In this document: in pieces, positions 51,270 through 60,424 of the stretch
Position numbering within the stretch: position 1 is the stretch's first letter
Layout of the letters: every line of letters starts with the position of its first letter
Assembly (NCBI RefSeq): GCF_002831585.1
Contig: NZ_CP025113.1
Span: 7,517,001 to 7,581,000 of the forward strand
From: Bradyrhizobium sp. SK17
Lineage (GTDB): Bacteria > Pseudomonadota > Alphaproteobacteria > Rhizobiales > Xanthobacteraceae
DNA: 64,000 nucleotides
Direction: 5' to 3'
Notes under the pieces: model-generated
What the model was told of the DNA's origin: nothing
Seen by the model: the letters and a program-made list of their open reading frames with translations, nothing else
Database searches by the model: none
Translations under genes and position numbers: made by a program

Positions 51270-51372
51270 CGTCATCCTGAGGAGCGCGCAGCGCGTCTCG
51301 AAGGATGCACGGCCCGGCTGGTGGCCGTCGACCCTTCGAGACGCGCGCAAGAGCGCGCTCCTCAGGATGACG
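51270..51372. repeat. Long palindromic repeat between two convergent genes
   Basis: The left arm (51270-51304) and right arm (51331-51372) are near-perfect reverse complements, interrupted by a few bases. It starts CGTCATCCTGAGGAGC and ends GCTCCTCAGGATGACG. Such elements are widespread in Bradyrhizobium intergenic DNA. It sits between convergent gspS-like and cheR genes and may act as a two-way terminator. Confidence 0.75.
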
Positions 51373-51413
51373 GGGAGAAACCCAGCTAGCCTTTGAGCTT
51401 GCGAGGGCTGAAC

Positions 51414-52286
51414 TCACCGCGCAGCCGACGCGACCGCCTTCAGCACGTGCGGCGCGGCGCCGGCGCGGGCGACCGGCGCGATATTCGGCTGATAGAGCCC
51501 GCGGCGGTCGGGATAGGGCTTGAACAGGTTGGTGATGCCGACCACGGATTCCGCCGCGCCGAGCGCCAGCACGCCGTCCGGCTCCAGCATCCTGGCCACC
51601 TTGCCGAAAATGCCCGCCTTGGTCTGCTGATCGAAATAGATCAGCACGTTGCGGCAGAAGATCACGTCGAACGTGCCGAGATGCGAAAGATCTTGCAGCA
51701 GGTTGAGCTGGCGATGCTGCACCATGCTGCGGATATCGGCATTGAGCTGCCAGAGCTCGCCCTTCTGCGCGAAATACTTCACCAGCAGATGGATCGGCAG
51801 GCCGCGCTGCACCTCGAACTGGCTGAACAGGCCGGCCCTGGACTTCTCCAGCACCGCCTGCGACAGATCGGTGGCGACGATCTCGATCCGCCAGCCCGAG
51901 AACAGCGCGGTCATTTCCTTCAGCAGCATCGCGATCGAATACGGCTCCTGGCCGGTCGACGACGCCGCGCACCAGATCCGCAAGGCACGGCGCGCCGCGC
52001 GCGCCTGCGCAAGCGCCGGCAGCACCGCATCCTTCAGGTGATCGAACGGAATCTTGTCGCGAAAGAAGAAGGTCTCGTTGGTGGTCATGGCTTCGACCAC
52101 TTCCGAGGTCAGCGGCTCGGCGCCGCCCTTCATCCGCTGCACGAGTTCGGGAATGCCATTGAGATTCGACCTGCGCGCCAGCGGCAGCAGGCGGCTCTCG
52201 ACCAGATACTGCTTGTCGGCCGACAGATCGAGGCCGGAGCGTTCCTTCAGCAGCTTACGCAGATACTCGTAGTCCAGCGGCGTCAC
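51414..52286 (-). CDS. cheR: Chemotaxis protein methyltransferase CheR
   Basis: 290 aa SAM-dependent enzyme that methylates glutamates of chemoreceptors. The N-terminal helical domain (1-75: [26 protein letters not shown]) and catalytic domain ([21 protein letters not shown], the SAM motif, and [14 protein letters not shown]) are complete. The GTG start at 52286 overlaps the cheB stop as GTGA; the longer frame into cheB is a shadow. Last gene of the leftward che operon. Confidence 0.95.
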   Translation of the reverse strand: MTPLDYEYLRKLLKERSGLDLSADKQYLVESRLLPLARRSNLNGIPELVQRMKGGAEPLTSEVVEAMTTNETFFFRDKIPFDHLKDAVLPALAQARAARRALRIWCAASSTGQEPYSIAMLLKEMTALFSGWRIEIVATDLSQAVLEKSRAGLFSQFEVQRGLPIHLLVKYFAQKGELWQLNADIRSMVQHRQLNLLQDLSHLGTFDVIFCRNVLIYFDQQTKAGIFGKVARMLEPDGVLALGAAESVVGITNLFKPYPDRRGLYQPNIAPVARAGAAPHVLKAVASAAR

Positions 52287-53449
52287 GAGCGGTCTCCGGC
52301 AAACACGCGAACGATCTTCGATGCGATCTGATTGAGCGGCAGCACGGCAGCGCAGATTCCGGCGTTGACCGCGGCACCGGGCATGCCCCACACCACGCTA
52401 GTGGCTTCGTCCTGCGCGATCACGCTGCCGCCAGCGGCGACGATGTCCTTGCCGCCGCGCATGCCGTCGGAGCCCATGCCGGTCAGGATCACCGACAGGA
52501 TGCTGCCCTGCCAGACGTCGATCGCGGAGGTGAACATCGGATCCACCGCGGGCTTGCAGAAATTGACCGGCGGCCCGTCGTCGAGCGCGATCGTGGCATC
52601 GATGCCGTGGCGGGCGATGCGCATGTGGCGGCCGCCGGGCGCCAGATAGATCTGGCCCGGCTTGATGCTCTCGCCGTCAACAGCCTCGTGCGCCGGCCGC
52701 TTGCTCGCCCGCGCCAGGTGCTCGGCCAGGATGGTGGTGAAGGTCGGCGGCATGTGCTGGGTGATCAGCACCGGGTAGCGATCGATCACCGGCCCGATCT
52801 CGCCGACCAGCGTCATCAGCGCCTGCGGGCCGCCGGTCGAGGAGCCGATCAGCAACACTTTCGGCTGCAAGAGGCCGAACGGGCGGCGCACCGGCTGGGC
52901 CGGCGCGGCGGGCGCTACGCCTGGAGCCACAGCCCGCGGCTTGTCCTGTCCGGGCGCAAGCGGCGGGCTCACCGTGGTGTGCACCGTGCTGCGCCGCGCC
53001 TTGGCGCCGAGATGACGGATCTTCTGGATCAGGTCGTGGCGGAAGGTTTCCGCGGCGGTCGCCTCGCGCGTGCTCTCCGGCTTCGGAATGTAGTCGGCAG
53101 CGCCGAGCGAGAGCGCCTTCAGGCTGATCTCCGCGTTGCGACGGGTCAGCGTGGACGCCATGATGACGACGAGGTCGCGCTTCTTGGCCAAGAGCTGCGG
53201 CAACGCCGAGATGCCGTCGAGGTCGGGCATCTCGATGTCGAGCACCGCGACATCGGGATTGATGCGCTCGAGCTGGTTGACGGCGTCGAGGCCGGTGCGC
53301 AGCGAAGCCACGACCTCCATGTCGGGCTCGGCGCCGATCCAGCGCGATATCATTCCGCGGATGACGACGGAATCGTCGACCACCATCACCCGCACCTTGT
53401 CGGTACGGGTCGATGTCGGGACCGCAGCACTTGTCGACGCAACACTCAT
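52283..53449 (-). CDS. cheB: Chemotaxis glutamate methylesterase CheB
   Basis: 388 aa two-domain enzyme. The receiver domain (20-135) has D71 ([17 protein letters not shown]) as phospho-acceptor. A Pro/Ala-rich linker leads to the methylesterase domain with catalytic Ser in [13 protein letters not shown], His in ITQHMPPTF and Asp in [15 protein letters not shown]. Removes methyl groups added by CheR when phosphorylated by CheA. Coupled to cheR by overlap and preceded by cheY. Confidence 0.96.
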   Translation of the reverse strand: MSVASTSAAVPTSTRTDKVRVMVVDDSVVIRGMISRWIGAEPDMEVVASLRTGLDAVNQLERINPDVAVLDIEMPDLDGISALPQLLAKKRDLVVIMASTLTRRNAEISLKALSLGAADYIPKPESTREATAAETFRHDLIQKIRHLGAKARRSTVHTTVSPPLAPGQDKPRAVAPGVAPAAPAQPVRRPFGLLQPKVLLIGSSTGGPQALMTLVGEIGPVIDRYPVLITQHMPPTFTTILAEHLARASKRPAHEAVDGESIKPGQIYLAPGGRHMRIARHGIDATIALDDGPPVNFCKPAVDPMFTSAIDVWQGSILSVILTGMGSDGMRGGKDIVAAGGSVIAQDEATSVVWGMPGAAVNAGICAAVLPLNQIASKIVRVFAGDRS

Positions 53450-53524
53450 GACTTCACCAGCGACGCAACACGACGCACAACAACCGTTGAGCCGAAGGCT
53501 TCCGCCGCCGGATCAAACTCAGAC

Positions 53525-53890
53525 CTAGAGCAAGCCGACTTCCTGGAACTTCGCGGTGACGATGTCACGGTCGAACGGCTTCATGATGTACTCGTTGGCA
53601 CCGGCATGCAGCGCGCGGGCGATATGCGCGACGTCATTCTCGGTGGTGCAGAACACGACCTTGGGCTGATCGCCGCCGGGCATGCGACGGAGATTGCCGA
53701 GAAACTCGTAACCGTCCATCACGGGCATGTTCCAGTCGAGCAGCACCGCGTCCGGCAGCGCACGCTTGCAGACCTCGAGCGCCTTGGCGCCGTCTTCGGC
53801 CTCGACGATCTGGAAATCGAGCCCTTCAAGGATACGGCGGGCGACCTTGCGAATGACGCTGGAGTCATCGACCACAAGACACGTTCTCAT
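53525..53890 (-). CDS. cheY: Chemotaxis response regulator CheY
   Basis: 121 aa stand-alone receiver. Acidic pair DD8-9 (LVVDDSSVIRK), phospho-acceptor D52 (AVLLDWNMPVMDGYEFL), switch Thr in VVFCTTENDV and lysine in YIMKPFD. Phosphorylated by CheA, it should bind the flagellar switch. It lies between cheW and cheB; a further receiver is fused to CheA, so this one is probably the motor-directed output or a phosphate sink. Confidence 0.93.
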   Translation of the reverse strand: MRTCLVVDDSSVIRKVARRILEGLDFQIVEAEDGAKALEVCKRALPDAVLLDWNMPVMDGYEFLGNLRRMPGGDQPKVVFCTTENDVAHIARALHAGANEYIMKPFDRDIVTAKFQEVGLL

Positions 53891-53966
53891 TTGCGACCTC
53901 TACTTCCTCATCCCCGGTGGGATGTTTCAGTTCTTCAGTTCTATCGGCTTGTCTCACGCCGCCGTT

Positions 53967-54434
53967 TCAAGCGGCTTTGGCGTCAGGCACCAGTTCGAGC
54001 ACGCGATCGACATCGAGGACGACCATGAGCTGTCCGTCGAGGCGATGGACGCCGCCGGCGAGCTTGGCCATGCGGGGATCGAGATTGACCGGGTTGTCCT
54101 GGCGGCTGTCGTCGGGCAGCCGCAGCACCTCGCCGATCTGGTCGATCAACAGGCCGTAGGATTCGCCGCGCTGGTCGACGCCGACCGCCATCGGCGGCTG
54201 GCCGTCGTCGGCCTTCGGCAGCCCGAGCCGGGCGCGCATGTCGATCACGGTGACGATGCGGCCGCGCAGGTTGAGCACGCCGGCGATCTCGCTGGTCGCC
54301 AGCGGCACCCGCGTCAGCCGCTCCGGCATGAACACGTCCTGCACCCGCGAGATCGGCAGCCCGAACAGCTGCCCGCCGATCACGGCGGTGACGTATTCGG
54401 CCATCGCGCCTTCGGTCGTCTCGGTCTTGGTCAT
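53967..54434 (-). CDS. cheW: Chemotaxis adaptor CheW
   Basis: 155 aa SH3-like adaptor linking receptors to CheA. AEYVTAVIGGQLFGLPISRVQDVFMPERLTRVPLATSEIAGVLNLRGRIVTVIDMRARLG is the canonical CheW core, followed by SYGLLIDQIGEVLRLPDD and GQLMVVLDVDRVLEL. The start MTKTETTEG includes a short extension before the domain (second ATG at 54404). Third gene of the operon after cheA. Confidence 0.94.
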   Translation of the reverse strand: MTKTETTEGAMAEYVTAVIGGQLFGLPISRVQDVFMPERLTRVPLATSEIAGVLNLRGRIVTVIDMRARLGLPKADDGQPPMAVGVDQRGESYGLLIDQIGEVLRLPDDSRQDNPVNLDPRMAKLAGGVHRLDGQLMVVLDVDRVLELVPDAKAA

Positions 54435-54463
54435 CGCATCTGTTTCCTTCGAGCCCTTTGTTT

Positions 54464-54512
54464 GAGCATGATCTGATCGGAAAGCCGCTTCACACTTTTC
54501 CGGATCATGCTC
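54464..54512. repeat. RIME-like palindrome between cheA and cheW
   Basis: GAGCATGATC...GATCATGCTC with inner complementary CGGAAA/TTTTCCG around a short loop, about 49 bases. This matches the dispersed palindromes common in rhizobial genomes. It overlaps the cheA stop codon by two bases and forms most of the cheA-cheW gap, so the operon mRNA carries a strong hairpin there. Confidence 0.75.
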
Positions 54513-57237
54513 AGGCCGCCCGCCGCAGTTCGGCGGTCTGTTCCTTGAGCGCCGCGATCAGCCCGGGACGATCGAACTTGGCGACATAGTCGTGGAAGCC
54601 GGCCTGCCGGCCGCGCTCGATCGCCGCCGGCGACACCATCGCCGACAGCGCGATGATCGGCAGCCCGATCAAATTGTGGTCGGACCGGATGTTCTCGGCG
54701 AACTCGAAGCCGTTCATCTCGGGCATCTCGATGTCGGTCAGCACGACGTCGAAGCTGCCCGCGCGCAGCGCGGCGAGCCCCTCCTGCGCACCGCCGGCGG
54801 TCCTGACCTTGTAGCCGGCGGCCTTCAAGACCGGCGCCAGCATGTTGCGGAAGAACGCAGAGTCGTCGACCAGCAGCACCGACTGCGCCGAGGCCGACGG
54901 CCGCATCTCCTTGCGCGAGAACCAGTCGGCGAACGCCATCGGCAGGAAGTGGCCGACGTCGATCACTTCAGTGGCCTGGCCCTTGATCACGGCCGAGCCC
55001 AGGATGCCGTCCTGGCTGCCCGCGACCTCGATGTTGAGCTTCTCCTCGACGATGTCGATGATCTCGTCGACCACGAGCCCCATCGAGCGGCCGTCATCGG
55101 CGAACACCAGGATCGGCTGCGAGCCCTGGGTCTGCACCGCGACCCCGGCCATCTGCACCAGCGGCATCAGCTGCTCGCGGTACTGCACCATGTAGCGGCC
55201 GTTACTGAGCTCGATCTTGTCGGTTGCGATCTCCTCCAGCCGGGTGACGAGGCCGAGCGGCACCGCCTTGGGCTGCGCGGAACCGGCGCGGAACACCAAA
55301 AGCGAGGTGAGCTGCTCGCCACTCGTGGCATGGGCCGAGGCATTGTCGTCGGCCATGTCATGGGCCGAGGAGCCGGAGGCGCCGAGCGCCTTGGCAATGC
55401 CGTTGGGGTCGATGATCATGATCACGGCGCCATCACCCAAGATGGTGTTGCCGGAGAACATGTCGATGTGCCGCAGCTTGGTCGACATCGGCTTGACCAC
55501 GATCTCCTCGGTGTGGAACACGCCGTCGACCACGATGCCGAAGGTCTGGCTACCGACCTGCGTCACCACGATGAAGCCGTTCTCGGCGTCGGTTGAGGTG
55601 GCGCCGTCGTCGATCTTCAGGAGCTTCTTGAGATGGATCAGCGGCAGCAGCTTGTTGCGCAACCTCAAGACCGCGGTGTCCTTGATCCGCTCGATGCGGT
55701 GCTCGGAGTTGGCGCGGGCCCGCACCAGCTCGACCACGGACAATTGGGGAATCGCAAAGCGGTCGCCGCCGGCTTCGACGATCAGTGCGGAGACGATGGC
55801 GAGCGTCAGCGGGATCTTGATGGTGACACTGGCGCCCTCGCCGGCCACGCTCTTGATGTCGATGGTGCCGCCGATCTGGTCGATATTGGTGCGCACCACG
55901 TCCATGCCGACGCCGCGGCCGGACACCGAGGTCACTTGCGCTGCGGTCGAGAAGCCCGGCGCGAAGATGAACTTGTGGATCTGGGCCTCGGTCATCTTCT
56001 CCAGTTCAGCCTCGGTGACGAGACCGTTCTGGAGCGCCTTGGCCTTGATCCGCTCGGTGTTGAGCCCGCGGCCATTGTCGGCGATGCAGATGATGATGTG
56101 GCCGCCCTCGTGATAGGCGGACAGGCGGATGGTGCCCTGCTCGGGCTTGCCGGCCGCGACCCGCTCGGCGGTGGTCTCGAGGCCATGATCGGCGGAGTTG
56201 CGCACCATGTGCGTCAACGGATCCTTGATCAGGTCGAGCACCTGGCGGTCGAGCTCGGTGTCGGCGCCGTGCATCTCCAGCTCGATCTGCTTGCCGAGTT
56301 CGCCGGAGAGGTCGCGGACGATGCGCGGCAGCTTCTGCCAGGCATTGCCGATCGGCTGCATCCGCGTCTTCATGACGCCTTCCTGCAGCTCGGCGGTGAC
56401 GTTGGAGAGCCGCTGCAACGGCACCTTGAACTCGGTGTCCTCGTTGCGCCTTGATATCTCGAGCAACTGGTTGCGGGTCAGGACCAGCTCGGAGACCATG
56501 GTCATGAGATGTTCGAGGGTGTCGACATTGACCCGGATCGACTGGTTGGCGATCTTGTCGCCTTCCTGGACGTCCTCGGCGACGGCCTTGCGGGCCGGCT
56601 TCTTGGCGGGCTCGGCGGCCTCGGCGACGGCTGGAGCAGCCGGCTTCGCGACCGCTGCGGGCGCCGGCGCCACGACTTCGATCGCGGTCTCGCGGAAGGC
56701 GCGCTCGAGCTCGTCGAGCGAGACCTCGCCCGGACGTAAGGGACGCTCCAGCGTCTGCGCCACCAGCGTGCCTTCGGTCATGTCGGCCTGCACCGGCGGC
56801 GCCTCGACGACGGGGACGGATTCTTCAGCGACGGCAGTCTCGCCCGCGGCCATCGCCGCCATGCCGCGCTCGACCATGGCTTCCAGCTGATCGATCAGGT
56901 CGCGGTCGTTGCCCTCGGGCTCGGCTTCGGTCGCCTCGAGCCCGGCCAGGATCTCCTTGATGCGGTCGATCGAGGACAGGATCAGCGTCACGGCTTCCGC
57001 CTTCACCGGCATGCCGTCGCGGAACTTGCCCATCAAGGTCTCGCCGGCATGCGCCAGCGCTTCGAGCCGCGGCAGCCCGAGGAAGCCGCAGGTGCCCTTG
57101 ATGGTGTGCACAAGGCGGAAAATGTTATCCAGGATCTTCGCGTTGTTCGGATCCTGCTCGAACTGCACCAGCTGGTTGTCGACCGTATCCAGGCTCTCGC
57201 TGCTCTCCGTCAGGAACTCGCGCAACAGATCGTCCAT
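54511..57237 (-). CDS. cheA: Hybrid chemotaxis kinase CheA with C-terminal receiver
   Basis: 908 aa. Order of domains: Hpt with H44 (NIFRLVHTIKGTCGFLG); Ala-rich linker; dimerisation helices (VNVDTLEHLMTMVSELVLTRNQL); HATPase with N-box HMVRNSADHGLE and G-box DNGRGLN; a first CheW-like domain (about 500-635); a second CheW-like domain (about 655-770, SLLVFRAGSAQPKAVPLGLVTRLEEI); and a receiver (785-905, VLLVDDSAFFRNML, FDVVLTDIEMPEMNGFEF). There is no clear P2 domain. ATG 57237 follows AAGG. The fused receiver distinguishes it from enteric CheA. It is preceded by chpT on the same strand. Confidence 0.96.
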   Translation of the reverse strand: MDDLLREFLTESSESLDTVDNQLVQFEQDPNNAKILDNIFRLVHTIKGTCGFLGLPRLEALAHAGETLMGKFRDGMPVKAEAVTLILSSIDRIKEILAGLEATEAEPEGNDRDLIDQLEAMVERGMAAMAAGETAVAEESVPVVEAPPVQADMTEGTLVAQTLERPLRPGEVSLDELERAFRETAIEVVAPAPAAVAKPAAPAVAEAAEPAKKPARKAVAEDVQEGDKIANQSIRVNVDTLEHLMTMVSELVLTRNQLLEISRRNEDTEFKVPLQRLSNVTAELQEGVMKTRMQPIGNAWQKLPRIVRDLSGELGKQIELEMHGADTELDRQVLDLIKDPLTHMVRNSADHGLETTAERVAAGKPEQGTIRLSAYHEGGHIIICIADNGRGLNTERIKAKALQNGLVTEAELEKMTEAQIHKFIFAPGFSTAAQVTSVSGRGVGMDVVRTNIDQIGGTIDIKSVAGEGASVTIKIPLTLAIVSALIVEAGGDRFAIPQLSVVELVRARANSEHRIERIKDTAVLRLRNKLLPLIHLKKLLKIDDGATSTDAENGFIVVTQVGSQTFGIVVDGVFHTEEIVVKPMSTKLRHIDMFSGNTILGDGAVIMIIDPNGIAKALGASGSSAHDMADDNASAHATSGEQLTSLLVFRAGSAQPKAVPLGLVTRLEEIATDKIELSNGRYMVQYREQLMPLVQMAGVAVQTQGSQPILVFADDGRSMGLVVDEIIDIVEEKLNIEVAGSQDGILGSAVIKGQATEVIDVGHFLPMAFADWFSRKEMRPSASAQSVLLVDDSAFFRNMLAPVLKAAGYKVRTAGGAQEGLAALRAGSFDVVLTDIEMPEMNGFEFAENIRSDHNLIGLPIIALSAMVSPAAIERGRQAGFHDYVAKFDRPGLIAALKEQTAELRRAA

Positions 57238-57373
57238 GAAAACCAACCTTCGAAAAACGCCGAAAACGCGCGGCGCGCGGCATCGACGCGCCAGACGGAA
57301 CTGCGGTCAGCTTCTCCGCAAAGCGTTTAAGTTTGGTTGAGTAAATGGAAAAGAACGGGATCAACAAAGAGAT

Positions 57374-57402
57374 AAGGCCGCACGATTGAAGCGCGCGGCC
57401 TT
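57374..57402 (-). terminator. Hairpin downstream of chpT
   Basis: AAGGCCGC (57374-57381) pairs with GCGGCCTT (57395-57402). On the - strand ATCTCTTT follows, a weak U-tract. It may partly terminate the chpT transcript before cheA, or act as an attenuator. Confidence 0.5.
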
Positions 57403-57439
57403 CCGTAACCTTTGATTAAGAATGTTGCCGCGGACGCGG

Positions 57440-58087
57440 TCAGGACGCGGCGATCAGGACCTTGTCGCCGTCGAGCGTGAGCGTCACTTTCAGTCCGCAA
57501 GCGTCCGCCAGCAGGCGCGTGTAGTGCGGCTGCACCGCATGCGCATCGACCGTATTCGCCGAGCTCGCATTGAGCAGATCGACGATGTTCTGCGGCACCC
57601 GCGCGTTGAGACCGGACGCGGTGATGCGGAAGCTCATGGTCTCACCCTCGCCGACCGGATCGATGATGAGGGTGCCGCCGCGCGGAATGGTCTGCTGCGC
57701 GATCACCAGCATGTTGAGCAGCAGCTTGACCCGGTTCTTCGGCAGCAGCAGCCGCGGCAGATTCCAGGTCAGCGTCACCTTGCCGTCCTCGATATGCCCC
57801 TTCGCCATGTTCTGGGCATCGCCGAGATCGATCTGCGCACCGGAGGAACCAGCCGCGCCGAACGCCAGCCGGCAGAACTGCAGCCGTGCCGACGCGGTCT
57901 TCGCGCTCTTTCGGATCAGATCGAGCGCGAATTCGCGGTCTTCGGGCTTGGGGTTGTCGTCGAGGACCTCAAGCCCATTGACGATCGCGCCGACCGGACT
58001 GATGAGGTCGTGACAGACCCGCGAGCACAACAACGCCGCGAGTTCGAGTGCGTCGGGAGCGGGACCGGGAGACGAAGTGGTAGACAT
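57440..58087 (-). CDS. chpT: Histidine phosphotransferase ChpT
   Basis: 215 aa dimeric phosphotransferase that relays phosphate from the hybrid kinase CckA to CtrA and CpdR. The phosphorylated H26 lies in LELAALLCSRVCHDLISPVGAIVNGLEVLDD. The degenerate ATPase-like domain (LNMLVIAQQTIPRGGTLIIDP ... LTLDGDKVLIA) lacks nucleotide motifs, as in Caulobacter ChpT. Start MSTTSSPGPAPD at 58087 is chosen since the longer frame adds an unrelated basic stretch. It heads the chemotaxis operon, 202 bases before cheA, and divergently faces the cysQ-like gene. Confidence 0.92.
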   Translation of the reverse strand: MSTTSSPGPAPDALELAALLCSRVCHDLISPVGAIVNGLEVLDDNPKPEDREFALDLIRKSAKTASARLQFCRLAFGAAGSSGAQIDLGDAQNMAKGHIEDGKVTLTWNLPRLLLPKNRVKLLLNMLVIAQQTIPRGGTLIIDPVGEGETMSFRITASGLNARVPQNIVDLLNASSANTVDAHAVQPHYTRLLADACGLKVTLTLDGDKVLIAAS

Positions 58088-58238
58088 CAATTGTTTCCTG
58101 GAAAGCCGCACGCCGACCGAGGAGTGCGAATCACGCATGCCTGTCGGCTTGATACACCGCGCAGACGGATGCTGCCAGCTTGCGGCGGGACTGGCATCAT
58201 GATCTCAGGGGAAGACGAACAGGACATGAGACCCGCCC

Positions 58239-59065
58239 ATGAATAAGGCACAATCGGCCGCCGTCGACTGCGACAAGGCCGCCACGCTGCTCGAATCGCT
58301 GACCGAGCTCGTGATCCGGGCCGGCGAGGCGATTCTCGCGGTCGACCGTTCCGCGATGCGGGTTGCCGGCAAGGGTGACGGGTCGCCGGTCACGGAAGCC
58401 GATCTCGCCGCCGACCACGTCATCGTCGAAGGCCTGACGCGGCTTGCGCCGCACGTGTCGCTGCTGTCGGAGGAGCGCGTCCATCTGGCGACGCCCCCTA
58501 CAAGGACAGCTTCTTCCTGATCGATCCGCTCGACGGCACCAAGGAGTTCGTCGCCGGCCGCGATGAATTCACCGTCAATGTGGCGCTGGTCACGCACGGC
58601 GTGCCGCTGCTCGGCATCGTCGGCGCGCCCGCGCTTGGGCTGATCTGGCGCGGCGTCGTCGGCAAGGGCGCGGAACGGCTGACCCTGCGCAACGGCGCGG
58701 TCTCGCAGGCGGTGCCGATCCGGACCCGTCCCTGCCCGCCGCGCGGCGCGTCCTGGACCGTTGCGGTCAGCCGCTCGCACGGCGATGCGCGAACCGAATC
58801 CTTCATCGACGAACGGGGCGGCGCAGTCCGAGCCGTGCTGGGATCGGCCGTCAAGTTCGGCCGCGTCGCCGAGGGTGAGGTCGATATCTATCCCCGGCTC
58901 TCGCCGACGTCCGAATGGGATGTCGCGGCAGGCCACGCGGTCGTGGTCGCGGCCGGCGGCAAGGTGACCGATTCGAACGGCCACCCGTTGCATTTCGGAT
59001 TGGGCCGCGAGGATTTTCTGGTGCCGGAGTTCATCGCATGGGGCGATCCTGCCGCGGCAGGATGA
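58239..59065 (+). pseudogene. cysQ: CysQ-like bisphosphate nucleotidase, frameshifted
   Basis: An inositol-monophosphatase-fold 3'(2'),5'-bisphosphate nucleotidase that recycles PAP in sulfate assimilation. The first frame (58239-58520) carries KGDGSPVTEADLAADHVI and LLSEER; the remainder, in another frame, carries YKDSFFLIDPLDGTKEFVAGRDEFTVNVALV and SPTSEWDVAAGHAVV. All metal-binding motifs (SEE, DPLDGT, WD) exist but in two frames. The break falls at a run of five C (58494-58498); one additional C would restore a full-length protein. Either a real inactivating slip or a sequencing error. Confidence 0.8.
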
Positions 59066-59572
59066 TCACTGCGCGAGATTCTCTTCCAGCTCTGGCCAGC
59101 GCGCCGCGGCTTCCTTCAGGAAGCGCGCGGGATCAGCCGCGAAGGCGTCGCGGCTGTGTTCCCGGTTGAACAGATAAAGCCTGTTGCCGACGACGGCCCA
59201 GAACCGCGGATTGCCCGCGCAGGTCACGCCCCGTACCAGATCGGTCGGATCGTAGCCACCGAACTGCGGACCATAGATTTCGGGATGCGCCACGAACGAG
59301 GCACGGTTGCCCTCGTTGCGGAAACGCCAGACAGCACCGCTGCCGGTGGCTTCGAATTCGGGCCGCCCCTGGGTGGCAGCGGCGTCGGTGAAATAGGCGA
59401 CAGGATCGAATCCTTCGATCGCCAGTCCGGAGTAGCGGTTCGTCACCACGCGCTCGGTCGTGGTGGCCGCAACGGGCAAAGCGGGCCAAACGGCCGTCAA
59501 AATGCCCGCCAACAGGCCGAAAAACGCCATTCCACGGCACGATCCATATCTTTCCTGCCGTTGTGCCGTCAT
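59066..59572 (-). CDS. YHS-domain secreted protein
   Basis: 168 aa. A hydrophobic signal (GMAFFGLLAGILTAVWPALPVAAT) precedes a YHS-like domain: YSGLAIEGFDPVAYFTDAAATQGRPEFEATGSGAVWRFRNEGNRASFVAHPEIYGPQFGGY, a pattern seen in periplasmic YHS proteins linked to metal handling. The usual YHS cysteine is absent from the core, but one Cys lies in GVTCAG. Start may be 59572 or an internal ATG at 59530 just before the hydrophobic stretch. Its stop directly abuts the cysQ-like stop (convergent). Confidence 0.8.
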   Translation of the reverse strand: MTAQRQERYGSCRGMAFFGLLAGILTAVWPALPVAATTTERVVTNRYSGLAIEGFDPVAYFTDAAATQGRPEFEATGSGAVWRFRNEGNRASFVAHPEIYGPQFGGYDPTDLVRGVTCAGNPRFWAVVGNRLYLFNREHSRDAFAADPARFLKEAAARWPELEENLAQ

Positions 59573-59683
59573 AGTTGATACCGATAACATCCGAGTCGAG
59601 GGGACACTGGGCGCAACCTAGGGCCGTGCCTGTTGGCATCAGGTTAAGGGGCAGCGCCCGGATTTCGATAGCAGGGGTTCTTT

Positions 59684-60286
59684 ATGACTTTCGCATCACG
59701 CCTTGCCGCGGTCGCGTTTGCCGCGCTGATGTGCTGGAGCGCAGGGGCGTCCGCGCAGCAGCCTCCGCCGCAATATCCGCCGCCGCAGCGTGAGCCGACA
59801 CCGTATACTTACGGGCCCGAAGAGCTGGTCGGCGCCGGACACAAGTTCTTCGGCAACGTCTCGCGGGGATTGGCCTCGGTCATCGAGCGCGCGGTCAGCC
59901 AATGGGGTCTGCCCAACGGTTATGTGCTCGGCGAGGAAGGCTCCGGCGCGTTCGTGGCCGGGTTGCGCTATGGCGAAGGCACGCTCTACACCAAGAACGC
60001 CGGCGACCTCCGGGTCTACTGGCAGGGACCCTCGGTCGGCTTCGACTGGGGCGGCGACGGCGCCCGGACCATGACGCTGGTCTACAACCTGCCCTCGACG
60101 CAGGCGATCTATCAGCGCTTCGTCGGGATCGACGGCTCGGCCTATATCGTCGGCGGCTTCGGCATGACGGCGCTCACCGCCAACAACATCGTGCTGGTCC
60201 CGATTCGCTCCGGCATCGGCCTGCGGCTCGGCGCCAGCGTCGGCTATCTCAAATTCACCCCGCGCGCGACCTGGAACCCATTCTAG
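59684..60286 (+). CDS. eipA: Envelope integrity protein EipA (DUF1134)
   Basis: 200 aa periplasmic protein. A signal peptide (RLAAVAFAALMCWSAGASA) precedes a Pro/Gln-rich segment and the DUF1134 barrel: YGPEELVGAGHKFFGNVSRGLASVIERAVSQWGLPNGYVLGEEGSGAFVAGLRYGEGTLYTK. Brucella EipA is needed for envelope stress resistance and its gene is reported as a CtrA target. Here GGTTAA at 59642-59647 contains a TTAACC half-site on the opposite strand about 40 bases before the ATG. Transcribed alone. Confidence 0.9.
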   Translation: MTFASRLAAVAFAALMCWSAGASAQQPPPQYPPPQREPTPYTYGPEELVGAGHKFFGNVSRGLASVIERAVSQWGLPNGYVLGEEGSGAFVAGLRYGEGTLYTKNAGDLRVYWQGPSVGFDWGGDGARTMTLVYNLPSTQAIYQRFVGIDGSAYIVGGFGMTALTANNIVLVPIRSGIGLRLGASVGYLKFTPRATWNPF

Positions 60287-60424
60287 GCCATCGCCCTGAT
60301 CGCCTGTGGCAGCGCGCTCCGCCACGGCCAGCGATTTACCTTAACGCGGCAAACGGGCTGGCCTTCGGCCGGCCGGCCATGGCATTGTGATTAACAAATT
60401 CCTTCTTCCCTGGAGTGACCCTTC

